In this document: piece by piece, positions 11,601 to 23,442 of the stretch | Layout of the letters: the number at the start of each line of letters is the position of its first letter | Numbering within the stretch: the stretch's first letter is position 1 | Assembly: GCA_965112735.1 (NCBI GenBank) | Contig: OZ218955.1 | Coordinates: forward strand, 620,001 to 684,000 | Reading direction: 5' to 3' | Length of the DNA stretch: 64,000 nt | Origin: Phaeosaccion multiseriatum | Taxonomy: Eukaryota > Ochrophyta, other classes | Notes under the pieces: model-generated | The model's input: the letters and a program-made list of their open reading frames with translations, nothing else | Databases searched by the model: none | Told to the model about the DNA's origin: nothing | Position numbers and translations under genes: made by a program

Positions 11601-14600
11601 TGAGCGGACCAGTGTAAACTGAACAACTCGCGATTGCTTTCCCTCTAACCCCCTTCCTCCGTTGCTGCTCCTCCTCTCCTGTCCTCCCCTCCCCTCCTCT
11701 CCCCTGCCCTCCCCTCTATACCCTCCCCCCCTCCTTCCCCTCTATTCCCTCAATCCCTCCTTCCCTCCTTCCCTCTCTCCCTGCCTCCCTCCCTCCCTCC
11801 CTCCCTCCCTCCACACCAATAGGCCCTGGCCAAAGCCCTCCAATCACACGATCCCCGTTCCCGCCGCCTCAAGTCCATCCTGTCGTCCATCTCCCTGGAA
11901 GTCGACAAGAGCGTGCTCTTCTCACAGCCCTGCGTGTCTGCTTATGATATGTATCAGCGAAGGCTGCGCTGCACGGGAGGGACAGCCCCTGTCGCGCAGG
12001 TGCGTGTGCGTGTGTGCGTGTGAGTGTGTGTGTACGTGTGCGTGCGCGCGCGTGTGTTTGTGTGTGTGTGTATATGTGTGTGCGCCGCGTGCACTTGCTT
12101 GCCCTCGGCAAAGGGTGGAATGGAGTGGGAAACAAAGGGCCCTGGAATGGAACCCAACGAGTGAGTGCAAAGACCCGACAATGGAAATCGATGAATCTAA
12201 TCGCGTTTCTTGTTCTCTCGCGCTCTGCGTGTTCGTGCTTGTGTGCATGTGTTTGTGTGCGTGCGTGTGTGCGGGTGTGTGCGGGTGTGCGCGTGTGTGC
12301 GTCTGTGCGTGCTCAGGTTTCTACACAGACTGGTCAGGACGATCGGAGTGTAGAGGTGCAGACTGAGGTGAGAGGCAACGGAGCGCTGATGCTGAGAGGA
12401 GGAGAGGGGAGAGCTCGGTATATATATATATAGAGGAAGAGAGGGATGGAGAGAACAGAGAGAAGCACAGAGAATAGAGACACAGAATGAGGGCATGTGA
12501 GAGCGAAGAGAGAGGAGAAAGCTCAATAGAGACAGAGTGAAAAACACGAGATTGAGTGCGTATGAGAGCGAATAGAGAGAGTGAGGATGACTCGGGCCGC
12601 CGCTCCACATTTGCTTTGTGTGCTACGATAGTGCTGCTGGGCTTTCTCTGACGAATGAGGGCTCTACTCTACTGCTCTACTCTCTGTCTCTCCTTAGGGC
12701 TTTACTCTAATGTTTGACGACAATGCTCTGGTCTGATGCTCTACTCTTATTGCTCTACTCTCTGTCTCTTCTTCTTTCTAATGCTCTAATCTATGATGAA
12801 TCAGGAGGTGCGCAAGAGGAACGTCGAGGTCCAGTTTCACCTCGGTAGCGACGACACCGCTCTCGAGAACCTCATGGCCAGCATTAGAGCCAAGCGGAGG
12901 GGGATGGCAGTTGTTGGTCCAGGGGGGGGGAGAGGAGAGGGCAAGGCAGGAGAGGAGGATGAGGACGGTGCCATGCTCAAGGGAAACGTTGCAGGGGAAG
13001 ACAGCGATGGCGATGGCAGTGGATGGGCCGGGGGGACGGGTGGCAGTAGGAGCAGCAGAAGGAGGAGGGCAGCGGGCGGCGGCGGGGTGGAGGAAGTGTC
13101 CACTGGCCTCAGTCGCTTCTTGTTGTCGGCAGGGGCGGTGATGGAGGTGCTTTGTGAGGAGAACCTGGCCAGAGAGAAGAGGGGGGGGCGCGGCGGCTTG
13201 TTCGAGGATGGGGGCCGAGGAGGAGGAGGGGGAGGGGGGGGGGGAGGGGCTGACGAGAGAAGCATAGCCGGAGATGGACTCTTCGCGGCTGACAGGCAGT
13301 ATCAAGAGGTGTGTGGGTGTGTAGGGGGTGAGTGGGTGCGTGCGTGAGGGGATGGGAGAAGAATGAAACTCGACTCGAATCTGCTGCCTTCCCCGTGGCC
13401 TCTACTTCCTGCTTCCTTCTTGTTGCTTCCTGCTGCCTTGGCACCCGTGTGCGCACCGAAGGGGAGCATGCTCTTGCCGTATTGAAGAGAATAAGAGCTC
13501 TGAGACTGAAGAGAGTAACGCCCCTTTGATGCCCTTTGAAACAACCCTTTGAAGCACGTCCACCCATCTTAGTCCTCCCCTTTCCCTTCCTTTTCCTCTC
13601 CTCTCCCCTCCCCTCCCCACCCCTTCCTAGATCGGAGCCCGCGCCAGATCTAATGGCAGCACCACCAGCGACAGTAGGGATGGCAGTGGATGTACCAGTG
13701 GCGCTGGCAGCAAACACCCTTTCTGGCAGCTGCTGGGCCCCTCTTGGTCGTGGCGTGTGAGTGCCACCGCGTTTAGCACAGCTCAGACAAGTCTCCTGGC
13801 TACAGCTTACCATCGTCGGTCGGGCTTGGCGGGGAGGAGAGGTGGCTGGGGGGGAGGGCAGGGGGGCGACGGTGTGCGGGGGGAAGGGAAGGGGGGTGAG
13901 GAGGAGGGGGACGACGACACTGTGATTTGGCAGCAGTTGGTGATACAACAGGGGGGGGAGGGGGTGATGTTTCCAGGTCGGGACGTTGTGGCCGTGTGGA
14001 GCACTGTCGATCCGATGGGGGAGCCGTCAAAGGTGAGCAGAGTGGGGCAAAGTGGTGCAAGTAGATGGAAGCAGAGATGGCAGTAGATGCTTGTCGATGG
14101 TTGTAGATGGCAGTAGATGGTAGTCGATGGTAGTCGATGGTAATTGGTGACTGGGGGTGTGAGTGATTGATCTATCGCGCGAGGGATGGGGCTGAATGAA
14201 CAATGGAGGGACGTGAGGATATGCATTGCCTTACCCTCCCCTCCCTCCCTCCCTCCCTCCCTCCCTCCCTCCCTCCCTCCCCTTCCCCTCCCTCCCTCAG
14301 GTGCTGGTAGGCGAGGGGAGCATCACGTGCCTGGCTTTGGGTATCTCGCATGCCCACATTGTGGTGGCGGGTACGGCAGAGGGCTCCGTGCTGTTGTGGG
14401 ACTTGAGGGAGTCTTGGGCCAGGCATATGGGCAGGGAAGCCACCGAGATGGGCATGGGTTGCGGCATTCGGTGAGAAGTCGAGTTAGCACTCCTCCGCTT
14501 GCCTGTCTATCTTTCTCTCTCTGTCTTTCTCTATCTTCGCACTCTTCTACCTTTCTCTCTCTCTCCTCTTCTCTCTCTCTCCATGCGCCCTGCCCGCGCT

Positions 14601-16773
14601 CATCACTCGCTCATCAGACACAACCCCCGCTTCCCATGAGACGTGTATGTTATGTGCCATTAAGTCGTCCTCCCTTCTCACCAATCATATGTCATTAACA
14701 TGTCCTCCTCCTCACCCGCTGCAGAGCCCCTACCTACTCTACAGCGGCGGGCCACAGCGGCGGCGGCCTTGCAGGGGCGGCAGGAGCAGCAGCAGCGGCC
14801 TCCGAGAGCCGAAACGGGCACACTTCCGCTGTGGTGAGTTGTGAGTCGTGAGCTTAGAGTTGCCGAATGTAGTTTCAGTTTCAGATGGAGTCTCTGCGAC
14901 TGTTCCCTCCCCCGCCACGTTGGGGTCTGTATCGCGCTGCTCCTCACATACTCATCTCAGCACCTGCTCGCTCCCTCCCTCTGTTGGGTAGGCATACTCG
15001 TGTCGCCTACATAAGACCACTGAGTTGATGGAAAGCACATGGGCTGACTCTCTCTCTCCCTCTCTACCTCTCTTCTCTTCTCTCTCCCTCTCCCTTCCTC
15101 TCTCCCTCTCTCTCTCCTTCTCCCTCTCCCTCTCCCTCTGTCTCCCTCTCCCTGTCCTTCTCCCTCTCCCTCTCCCTGTCCCTGTTCTTCTCCATATCCC
15201 TCTCTCTCTCTTCACCCCTCTCCTCTCCCTTCTCTCTCTCCACCCTCCCCCCCTCTATCTCCTCGCCCTCTCTCTCTCTTCACCCTTCTCCTATCCCTTC
15301 TCTCTCTCCACCCCCCCCTCCCTCTCTCCCCTCTTCCTCTCCCAACAGGTCCAGGTGGTGCCTGTCCCGACCCTCGCTCAGGCCGCAGCCGCCGCTACAG
15401 CCGCTACGGCCGCCGGAGGGTCTGCTATAGCGTCGCATGTGTCAGGGGCCGGGGCAGAAGGCAGCAGCACCACCACCAGTAGTAGCAGCAGCACCGGCAG
15501 CAGCAGCAGCAGCATCGGGGGAAAGCTGTCTGTGGGCAGTAGCGCGAGCTTCCAACTTGCGTCGCTAGACGACCGAGGCCTGGTGGTGATCTGGATCTCA
15601 GACGAGGCAAGCCATGGGGTGGAATCAGGGAGCATAGCAGATTTGGGCCTGGGTTTGGGAGGTAGAATCCGCCTCCTGCCCGTCAGAGCCATTTGCTTGT
15701 CCGCTCCCCGATGGTCTACGCTTGGCAAGGCGGCAAAGCAACGAATGGTGCAGCGTGCAAGCTTCGGCGCCGGAATTAGTGGCAGCGGCAACGACAACGA
15801 CCAGCCATCCGGATCCGGTATCGGTGGTGGAGGAGGAAGAGGAGGGGAAGCAATAGGCGGGCCGCGAGCAACGTGTATGGCAGTATGTCGCTCAGATCCG
15901 AACCGCTTCGTGGTGGGTCTGACGGACGGCTCCCTCGCTCACGAGTCTCGGCTCGGGAAAGTGCCTTCCCCCAGCGTCTTTCGATGCCCTCAGACCAAGA
16001 CAACCAGGGGCTCCTCCTCTTCGTCGTCTTCTTCCTCCTCCCCCTCCTCCTCCTCTTCCTCCCCTGCAGCTGTGACGGCAGTGTCCTTCTCACCCTTCTC
16101 GCTGGGCCACTTCCTTGCGGGCTGTAGCGACGGGTCCGTTCGGCTCTATCACGAAGGCACCGCTCGACCCCTCACCGTCTGGGAGGGATTCACCTCCTCG
16201 ATCTCTTCCACATCTTCTCCTTCCTCGTCCTCGTCGCTCTGCAAGTCGCTTTTACTGGCCGGTGTGGACGGAGCGGTGGCGGTTTCTGCGGTGGAGTGGT
16301 CATCGCACCGTCCGGCCGTCTTCTTTGTGTCGGATGCCAACGATAGACTACATGCCTTTGACTTGTTGCAGGACGACAGATGGCCAGTTCAGCAATCCTC
16401 CGCATCTTGCAACGACCGAACGCAAACACATGAAGGAGGAGGACCGGGGAGGAGCGAGTTGGGAGGAGGAGAGGGCAAGGACCAAGGCGACTCATACGGC
16501 GAGGAGGATGAGGAGGAGGAGGAGGGGAGTGCGTTGTCCCGCTGTAGCCTGGCCTTGTCGTCCGAGAAGCTAGTGGCAGGGGCACGGCCGTCCGTGTTGA
16601 CCTCGTGTGGGCAGCCAGGGAGGGGCGTTAGCCTTCGCTCCTTGTCGAGCGCGCTGTTCCGCCCGCCCCGCCCCCCGTCCTCGGGGCCCCGCGAAGGAGA
16701 GGGAGGCGGCGGGATGGTGCCCCTTGCTCGAGAAGTGTTGCAGTTTGGGGCATGGCTGGAGGCCATTTTGTAA
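8607..16773 (+). CDS. DYNC2I1: Dynein-2 intermediate chain 1 (WDR60), 12 exons
   Basis: Spliced exons: 8607-9025, 9358-9514, 10121-10291, 10918-10999, 11421-11536, 11823-11999, 12317-12367, 12805-13308, 13631-14032, 14301-14470, 14725-14833 and 15349-16773. Phases agree throughout, giving 1260 aa (human WDR60 is about 1070). WDR60 hallmarks in order: a basic Ser-rich N-terminus; an acidic stretch [20 protein letters not shown] (about 173-192); [10 protein letters not shown] followed by [11 protein letters not shown]; then WD repeats from about residue 660 ([72 protein letters not shown]). The protein is a subunit of the retrograde intraflagellar-transport motor, so the organism should build cilia. 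Low-complexity insertions, including QQLVIQQ near residue 660, enlarge the WD domain. An upstream in-frame Met at 8541 is an alternative start. Exon 4 has a weak acceptor. Confidence 0.85.
9509..9840 (+). repeat. 166-bp tandem duplication containing the splice donor
   Basis: The sequence GAGGAGGTCAGTGTGTG at 9509 recurs at 9675, each followed by nearly the same GT/GC-rich tail of about 150 bp. The first copy supplies the exon 2 donor of WDR60. The second carries an identical, presumably silent, donor context inside the intron. Confidence 0.85.
10424..10679. repeat. 32-bp minisatellite, eight copies
   Basis: In WDR60 intron 3 a 32-bp unit beginning GTGCTCTCTTTGCCCACC starts at 10424, 10456, 10488, 10520, 10552, 10584, 10616 and 10648. 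The first seven are nearly perfect and the last is degenerate. Confidence 0.95.
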
Positions 16774-17117
16774 GCAAAGCAGGAGGCCACAGGCAACAAA
16801 ACAGATGGAAAAACCAATAAAGAGGTGAAAGAGGGGCGCACAGATGATTCACAGATGGGCCATTTCAACCCCACAGAACAGAGTGCACAACCACACCGTC
16901 ACAGAACACACAGGGCACATTTCCCCCCCCCCTCCCCCTTTTACCTCAAAGAGCAGAGAGCTGAGGCTTCCAAGTCAATCCTCTCAGCCTCTCACAGCCC
17001 CCCTTGCGAGTGATCGAGAGGGAGTGAGTGAGTGAGTGAGGTGAAATCCCCAAACTGAAATTGAAACTGAATCCAGATCGATCCAAACAGTAAAAAAAAG
17101 AAAAAAGAGCACAAGCG
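16774..17117. other. Intergenic, WDR60 3' end to sterol reductase start
   Basis: This is non-coding. It contains GAGTGAGTGAGTG at about 17023 and the repeated word AACTGAAATTGAAACTGAA at about 17053. No TATA box or polyadenylation signal can be assigned with confidence; AATAAA at 16816 could serve WDR60. Confidence 0.4.
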
Positions 17118-20100
17118 ATGCAACACGCGTCCTTGGTTCTCCTATTCATCGCGTGCATGTCCGGCTCTACCCTTCTCGTTGCGAGCTCGGCTTCTGGCGC
17201 TCCTTCGCACACAGGCGGTGGAGGAATCCCATTCGACCCTTCTTCTGTGGGGGAAGGTGCCAAAGATGCAGCTGCTGAAAGGGAGGCATTCTCCCCCGTC
17301 GAGCAGGACGAGCAGTACAAGAGCCTCTCCGCGCAGCTCCGGGCTGCCAGTGAGCAAAGGAGGCTGAAGAGGGCCGCTGTGGCAGCTGCAAGGGACCCTG
17401 GTACCAGCGCTGCCATGGCTCAAGGAGGGCAACTGCAGCGGCAGCAACAGCAACAGCAGGAACAGGAGAAGCAGCCGGTGACGTTTGCACTGGCTTCCAA
17501 GAGCGCTTCGAGCCAAGTCCACGCGACGGATGGATACAAGGAGAGCGCGCAGCTCGTGGACTTGACCAACAAGAATGGGGTGCATGTGGACGCGGTGAGT
17601 GTTCGCAAAACAAACAAACAAACAAGCCTCAGTCAGAGGTAGAGGGGAGTGTGCATGCGTGACTTGAATACACCATTATGTGAGGCACTAAAGCCCTTGT
17701 CCTGTGTGTGTTTTTTTTCCTCTCCCAAAGTCTGTCCACTTCCCGCCAAATGCCTTCTCCTGCCTACCCCTCCTTTCCCTCACATCTTTCCCACGCAGCA
17801 CTCTTGCCTTGTCACTCTCATCTCTTCGGTACACGCATACCTCACACCTAGCACTGGCGAAGCGAGCGGGCGCGGCGGGTCACCCCTCCCACTCCCGAGA
17901 GCCTCCCTTTATTATGAACTAAGCTCCAGAGCTCTCGCCTGCCTCGCGTCTTGCTGTCACCATCATTTTGCATTGCTTCACCCCCCCCTCTCAGATGCAG
18001 CGAGTGGCGCATGCAGAGCCGTCGTGCAGCATGGAAACTCTACTGCAGCGCACCTTGCTGCACGGACTGGTCCCGAAGGTGAGAGAGAGCGAGAGAAATG
18101 GGCTTTAGAACTTTACCCTATCATTCCCATTATCCTCGTCATCATCACTATCATCCTCACTATCACCCTCATCATCATCGTCATCATTCTTCGTCGTCAT
18201 CATCATCATCATCAACATCATCATTCCTCCTCGTCATCATCATCATCTTCAATCAATCAGACATGCGCATCTTTCCCCCATCACAACCCCGTCAGAGATC
18301 AGAGATCGTGACTGACGCCCCTCTCCGTCGCGGCCCTTCCCCCTTGTTTGCTTTCTGTAACTGTCCAATCAAGGTCATACCTGAGTTCAAAAGCATATCA
18401 GTCGGTACGGTACGGTTAGGTGCATGCCTGTGGGCTGCCTCCGACGTCCGACTGACAGCTTGTTGCATCTCAAAAGGGATGCAAGATTTTTACGTTGCTG
18501 ATGCCCACCCAACCCCTCCCACACCTGTTGTGCTGCTGCCGTATCACCAACTGCTCACCCTCATCCTTCCCCCCCCCCTCCTCCTCTGACTGCCCACAGG
18601 AGGTGCGGTGATGGGTGCATCGCTAGAGGCTTCCTCGCACCGCCACGGTCAGTTCCACGACACATGCTCCTACCTCACGCTCATGCTCGGTAACGGCACC
18701 ATCGTGCGCTGCTCTCCAAACGAACATGCCGACCTCTTCAACGGCGTCAGCGGCTCGTACGGAACACTAGGTAAGGGAGGGATGGTAGCGGAGGAGGAGG
18801 AGGAGGAGAGGCGAGGGAAGGGGGAGGAGAGGGGAGAGGAGGAGAGGGGAAGGGCGGGGTAGGGTACGTACGTGTGCAACTGGGGAGCAGCAGCAGCACC
18901 ACCAGCACCAGCAGAATAAAGTTTCATTTTCAATTTGGCCCGGATCAGTCCCACAATCGTGAGATCAGATCGAAGTCGGCACGGTCGTGATTGAGGTCAG
19001 GAGCAGCACAAGTGGTGCTTGCGATTGGGCTCTAGGGGGGGAGGGAGAGCATGTTCGCAACACGCACAATCGCGCGCAGATACGCACGCACGCACACACC
19101 CACACACCCACACACGCCCCCATCTTCTCTCTTGTCATACTCTGCTGCGTACGCCTGGTGACTGTTGGCTGGTGGCAGGCCTGCTGCTGGGGGCCGGCGT
19201 TGAGCTCGAGCCTTGCAGCAAGTATGTGAAGCTCCGGTATGTCGTTTATGGTGAGTGGAAGTGAGCAAGGGGGTACGTGAGGGAGGCATGGAGGAAGGAA
19301 GGAAGGCAGGGAAGGAGGGAGAGAGGGTGTGAGAAAGACTGAGTCAGTGGGTAAGAGCGAATGAGCGAGCGAGCTAACGGTACCGCTACATTACACCACC
19401 CCTCCCCTCCCCTCCCCTTCCATTGGCCCCTTGGTATTTCCCCCCCCCTTTTCGTGAAATTAGATGATATCGAGGAGGGTATGGCTGCCCTAATAGCCGC
19501 CACGCAAGCTCCAGTGCCCAATACTATTGGGTCGGATGGAGGGGATCCACCCCCCCCCGGGACAGCAGGGGCGACTGTCCCGGCCTTTGTGGAGGCGTTA
19601 GTGCTTCCTCCCTCCTCCCGCGCCGGCAGCCCGGCTGAAGGAACTCTCGGTGAGTGTAAGGGTAGCGGTCGATGGCAGTCGATGGCAGTCAGCTGTCCTG
19701 TGTCGCAGGCTGCAGCTCGTTCACACGCTGGGCTTGATCGTCTGTCGGCAAGTGCGAGCTATTGCTGTGGTTGATGTGCTGACTCAATCGCTGTGTATAT
19801 CTACTTCCCGCTCTTCGCTCTGGCCTCCCCGGGGTTTTTGCTACGTGCATCGTGGCCAATATGACGGGGTGTGATGGATTGAATGGTACCGAACGAAAAG
19901 TGCTCATCACGGGCGAATGGGCGTGGCAAGAAGATAGGGTCAGCAGCAGCAGCGGCAGCAGCAGCAGTAGCAGCAGTAGCAGTAGTGGCAGTGGAGAGAG
20001 GAGCCTTCCCGTGACGAGGATGGATCGGTGCGGGGGTGCGTGGTACTACGAGCACGTGCAGCGAGTATGCTCCAAGCTGACCAAGCAGCGAGATGGAGAG

Positions 20101-20453
20101 GACAAGACGCATGGCACGGGGGATCAAGGGCACCGCCAGCACCAGCAGCAGTTGGTGATACAGCAGCAGGAGGGGGAGGGAGGGGCTGAGGGTGGGGGTG
20201 TGGATCGGTGTTACGAGGAGCTCATCCCCACAAGCGAATACATCTTCCGCTACGAACGGGGCTGCTTCTGGATGGCGAGGTATGTAGTTTCAGTTTCAGT
20301 ATATGGACCCCGATGGACCGCGACCATTATCGAGAACCGATGGATGCCAGCTATGTGTGTTTGTGAGTGGGTGTGTAGGTCCTCACCCCTGCTCTTTCCC
20401 ACCTCCTCCTCCTCCTCCTCCTCCTCCTCCTCCTCCTCCCACTACTGCTGCCT

Positions 20454-20498
<45 letters not shown>

Positions 20499-22384
20499 TT
20501 ACTACAAAATACTCTTCCTCCTCCTCCTCCTCCTCCTCCCCCCCCACACCCCATTCTCTACCATCCTAAGGCCCATGCGTTTGGAGGCCCGGGCGCTGAC
20601 ACCCTTCACCACAGTGCTCTTTGCACTCACGAGTTCGAATCCTCTTTTCCGCTTCCTCTTCGGTTGGATGTTCACAGCCACGATGCTTTACCAGGTCAGT
20701 GAGAGGGTATTGTAATTGACGGACCTACTGTACTAGACTGAAACTGAGTACCAGTAGAGACTCTGCTCCTCCTCCTCCTCCTCCCCCTCCTCCTCTTCCT
20801 CTACATCCTACTGCTGATCTCCCTCTTCCTCCTCCTGTGTGTGTTTGCTTTGCGTGTGCGTGCGTGCGTGCGTGCGCGCGAGTTTGCTCGCCCTCAAGCC
20901 CCCCTTCCTTCCAACGCCGCTCCCTTGTTACGACAACCTTCTTTGCCAACGCAGATCCTTCATAAGGCCAGTCCGAAGGCGGTTGCAGGTGACGGCTTCT
21001 CTCTCTGCTTCTCTCTCCCTCTCTGGCCCCTCTCTCTCGCTCCCCCACTCTCTCGCTCTGTCGCTCTCGTTCTCCCTCCTCATCTCTCTCTCTCCGTCTC
21101 TCTCTCCCTTGCTCTGCCTCCTCGCTCTCTCTCCCCCCAGCTTCAAGTCCAACTCACCCCCCACTCCCCTTTCTCCCCCCTCTCTCTCCCCACCCCTCAG
21201 AGAAAATGATCGCTGCCGACCTCTACACACCTGCTCACAGCGCTGTCCAACTGGTCCGGTATGTGCGTGCCACCATCCCGCTCACCACCCCGCTGTGGCT
21301 GTGCCCGGTGAGGGGCCCTGCACAAGCCCAGCTACTTAGTCCGCACGGGCACAGGTGAATTTCGAGTTTTCAGTTTGGAGTTGGATTTGGAGTTTCGAAC
21401 AACACTTCGTTGCTCCACACCACCTTAGTTCATTCTTTTGAGTGAGTCAGTCCATCCCTGGACAGATAGATAAGACAGACAGAGAGACAGGCAGACAAAC
21501 AGACAGACGGACAGAGCCAAACAGACAGACAAATAGACAGACAAACAGACTGACTGACTGACTGACTGACTGACTGACTGACTGACTGACTGACTGACTG
21601 ACTGACAGACAGAGAGCAGAGAGACAGCCTTACCTGCTGACAGCTGCTTACCCGCTCAAGACTTACTTACCCGCTGAGGAGCGTCGGTCTCTCCTCTCTC
21701 CTCTTTCTCTCCACTCCGCTCAAACTGTGCCCCCCTTGCCGCCTCCCCTCTGCCCCTCCCCTCGTACCACTACCGTCCACTGCCATCCACTGCCGTCCTC
21801 CCCGACGTCCATGCTCCTCAGACCACACGACATGATGATCAACGGTAAGTAATATTAAGTAAGTCATTAGCATACTGGACGTAGAGAGCTACAAAAGTAA
21901 CTCACGGACTGTGGAGTGTGCCCATGGCGTTCCATCCCCTCCTCCCCCCCACCTTGCTGTGCATGTCACCGCTGCTACACACATGCAATCATATATTTTG
22001 ACACTTCGCTCCCCACTGACCACTGACTACGCACGCCGCACGCATACACACCCGTATACACGCACGCACACATGCACGCACACACACACACGTACACAAA
22101 CGCGAAACGCTCTCCTGTGGTGTATGTATGCATATATGTGCATGTGACCCCTTCGCTCAACGCAAAGTTGGGATCTATGGAAGGTTACCCAACGGAGACT
22201 TTCGGGGAGAGGAGCACACAAAGGTATGGAAGGAGGGTACGCTCACGCAATAGCAGCGACAGACAGACAGACAGGCAGACCGACAGACAGGCCGATCGAC
22301 CGATCGACCGACCGACAGACAGATAGACAGCCAGATAGACAGACAGGCAGACAGACAGACAGACAGACCAGACAGAAAAGAAAG

Positions 22385-22469
<85 letters not shown>

Positions 22470-22702
22470 GAGAGATACCGACTGAAAACCCGAGTCCACC
22501 CTAACCCACCCTACTCCTGTGCTCCTCTTTGTTTATCCTCTTTGGGATTTCTGCGTGTGCGTGTGCGTGTGTGTGCGTGTGTGTGAATGTGGACAGCGTC
22601 TGGAGGCATGGACAGCTCGAGCTGGGGGTAGGAAGATGCTCTACTCCCAAAACTTCTACACCAAGGACATGTTTTGGGGCGAGGGAGCCGCGGAAGCACT
22701 TG

Positions 22703-22735
<33 letters not shown>

Positions 22736-23178
22736 GTGAAGGAGGAGATGTAAGTGAAGACACAGGAGGGGGGGGAGGAGGAGAGGAATTAGATGGAGGA
22801 GAAGAAGAAAATGATATAGGACAAGGAGGAGGAGGCGCAGTAGAGAAAATTGATGGAGGAGGAGGAGGAGGAGGAGGAGGAGGAGGAGGAGGAGGAGGAG
22901 GAGGAGGAGCAGCAGCAGCAGCAGCAGCGCCAGAGGGAGGAGCAGGAGGGGGAGGGGGAGGAGATGAAGGGCATAGAGGCAGCAGCAGGGACGGGGAGAG
23001 GGGCGGTATCTACGACCTCGATGCCTACCTCAAACTCCGACTCAAGTACCACGCAGAGGGAGCGTTCCCCAGCCTGCTGGACAAGGTGGGAGAGGCCCCG
23101 GGCGGCTGGGAGGAGGACAAGGCGGAGGCCGGCTGGAGAACGAGGGCCTTGTATCGACTGTCGCGGGCCGCCCTCTGA
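17118..23178 (+). CDS. DHCR24: Delta(24)-sterol reductase-like FAD oxidoreductase, 13 exons
   Basis: Exons: 17118-17594, 17995-18078, 18374-18404, 18600-18770, 19179-19250, 19464-19649, 19901-20279, 20571-20694, 20955-20988, 21201-21354, 21822-21844, 22168-22223 and 22597-23178. All phases match; 790 aa. It follows the DHCR24/DWF1 family: FAD-domain segments PEFKSISVGGAVMGASLEAS, SSHRHGQFHDTC, SYGTLGLLLGAGVELEPC and YVKLRYVVY; then TSEYIFRYERGCFWM, NPLFRFLFGWM, TPLWLCPVRGPAQAQ, MMINVGIYGRLPNGDFRGE and MLYSQNFYTKDMFWG. The family reduces the C24 side-chain double bond of sterols with NADPH and FAD at the ER. A hydrophobic N-terminal segment would act as signal or anchor. It is longer than the usual ~516 aa because of Ser-, Gln- (HQQQLVIQQQ) and Gly/Glu-rich insertions, including poly-Gly near residues 685-700 in an otherwise conserved C-terminal region. 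The acceptor at 19900 lacks a pyrimidine tract. Confidence 0.82.
21541..21604. repeat. (GACT)n microsatellite
   Basis: About 15 GACT units lie in an intron of the sterol reductase gene, flanked on both sides by imperfect GACA repeats. Confidence 0.95.
22257..22468. repeat. (GACA)n microsatellite
   Basis: More than 200 bp of GACA with GACC/GATA interruptions lie in the last intron of the sterol reductase gene. Confidence 0.95.
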
Positions 23179-23404
23179 TCCCCTCTGAGGTCCATCTGAG
23201 GCCACTCCAAGAGGTCCTCTTAAACCCCTCTGCGGCCCTCTGAGATATGACACAAGTCACATCACATGACGATACCATAGGTGAAAGAAGGGATGCGAGG
23301 AAACAAGTAGTCCTTTGTACATACTATTTTATGTCCAGTGAGTCGGTACAAGCAGGAAGGGAAGACGGTCCTGGCATGTCCAGTCTCCCGCCCGTCTCCC
23401 TCGC

Positions 23405-23437
<33 letters not shown>

Positions 23438-23442
23438 TGTGC

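Noticed and set aside
20620-20645. tRNA T-loop-like GAGTTCGAATCCTC
   Set aside because: It lies within a conserved exon of the sterol reductase, and no acceptor stem or anticodon arm is present around it.
22185-22504. Asp-Arg-Gln-Thr and Ser-Val-Cys-Leu repeat frames
   Set aside because: They are translations of the (GACA)n microsatellite in a sterol reductase intron.
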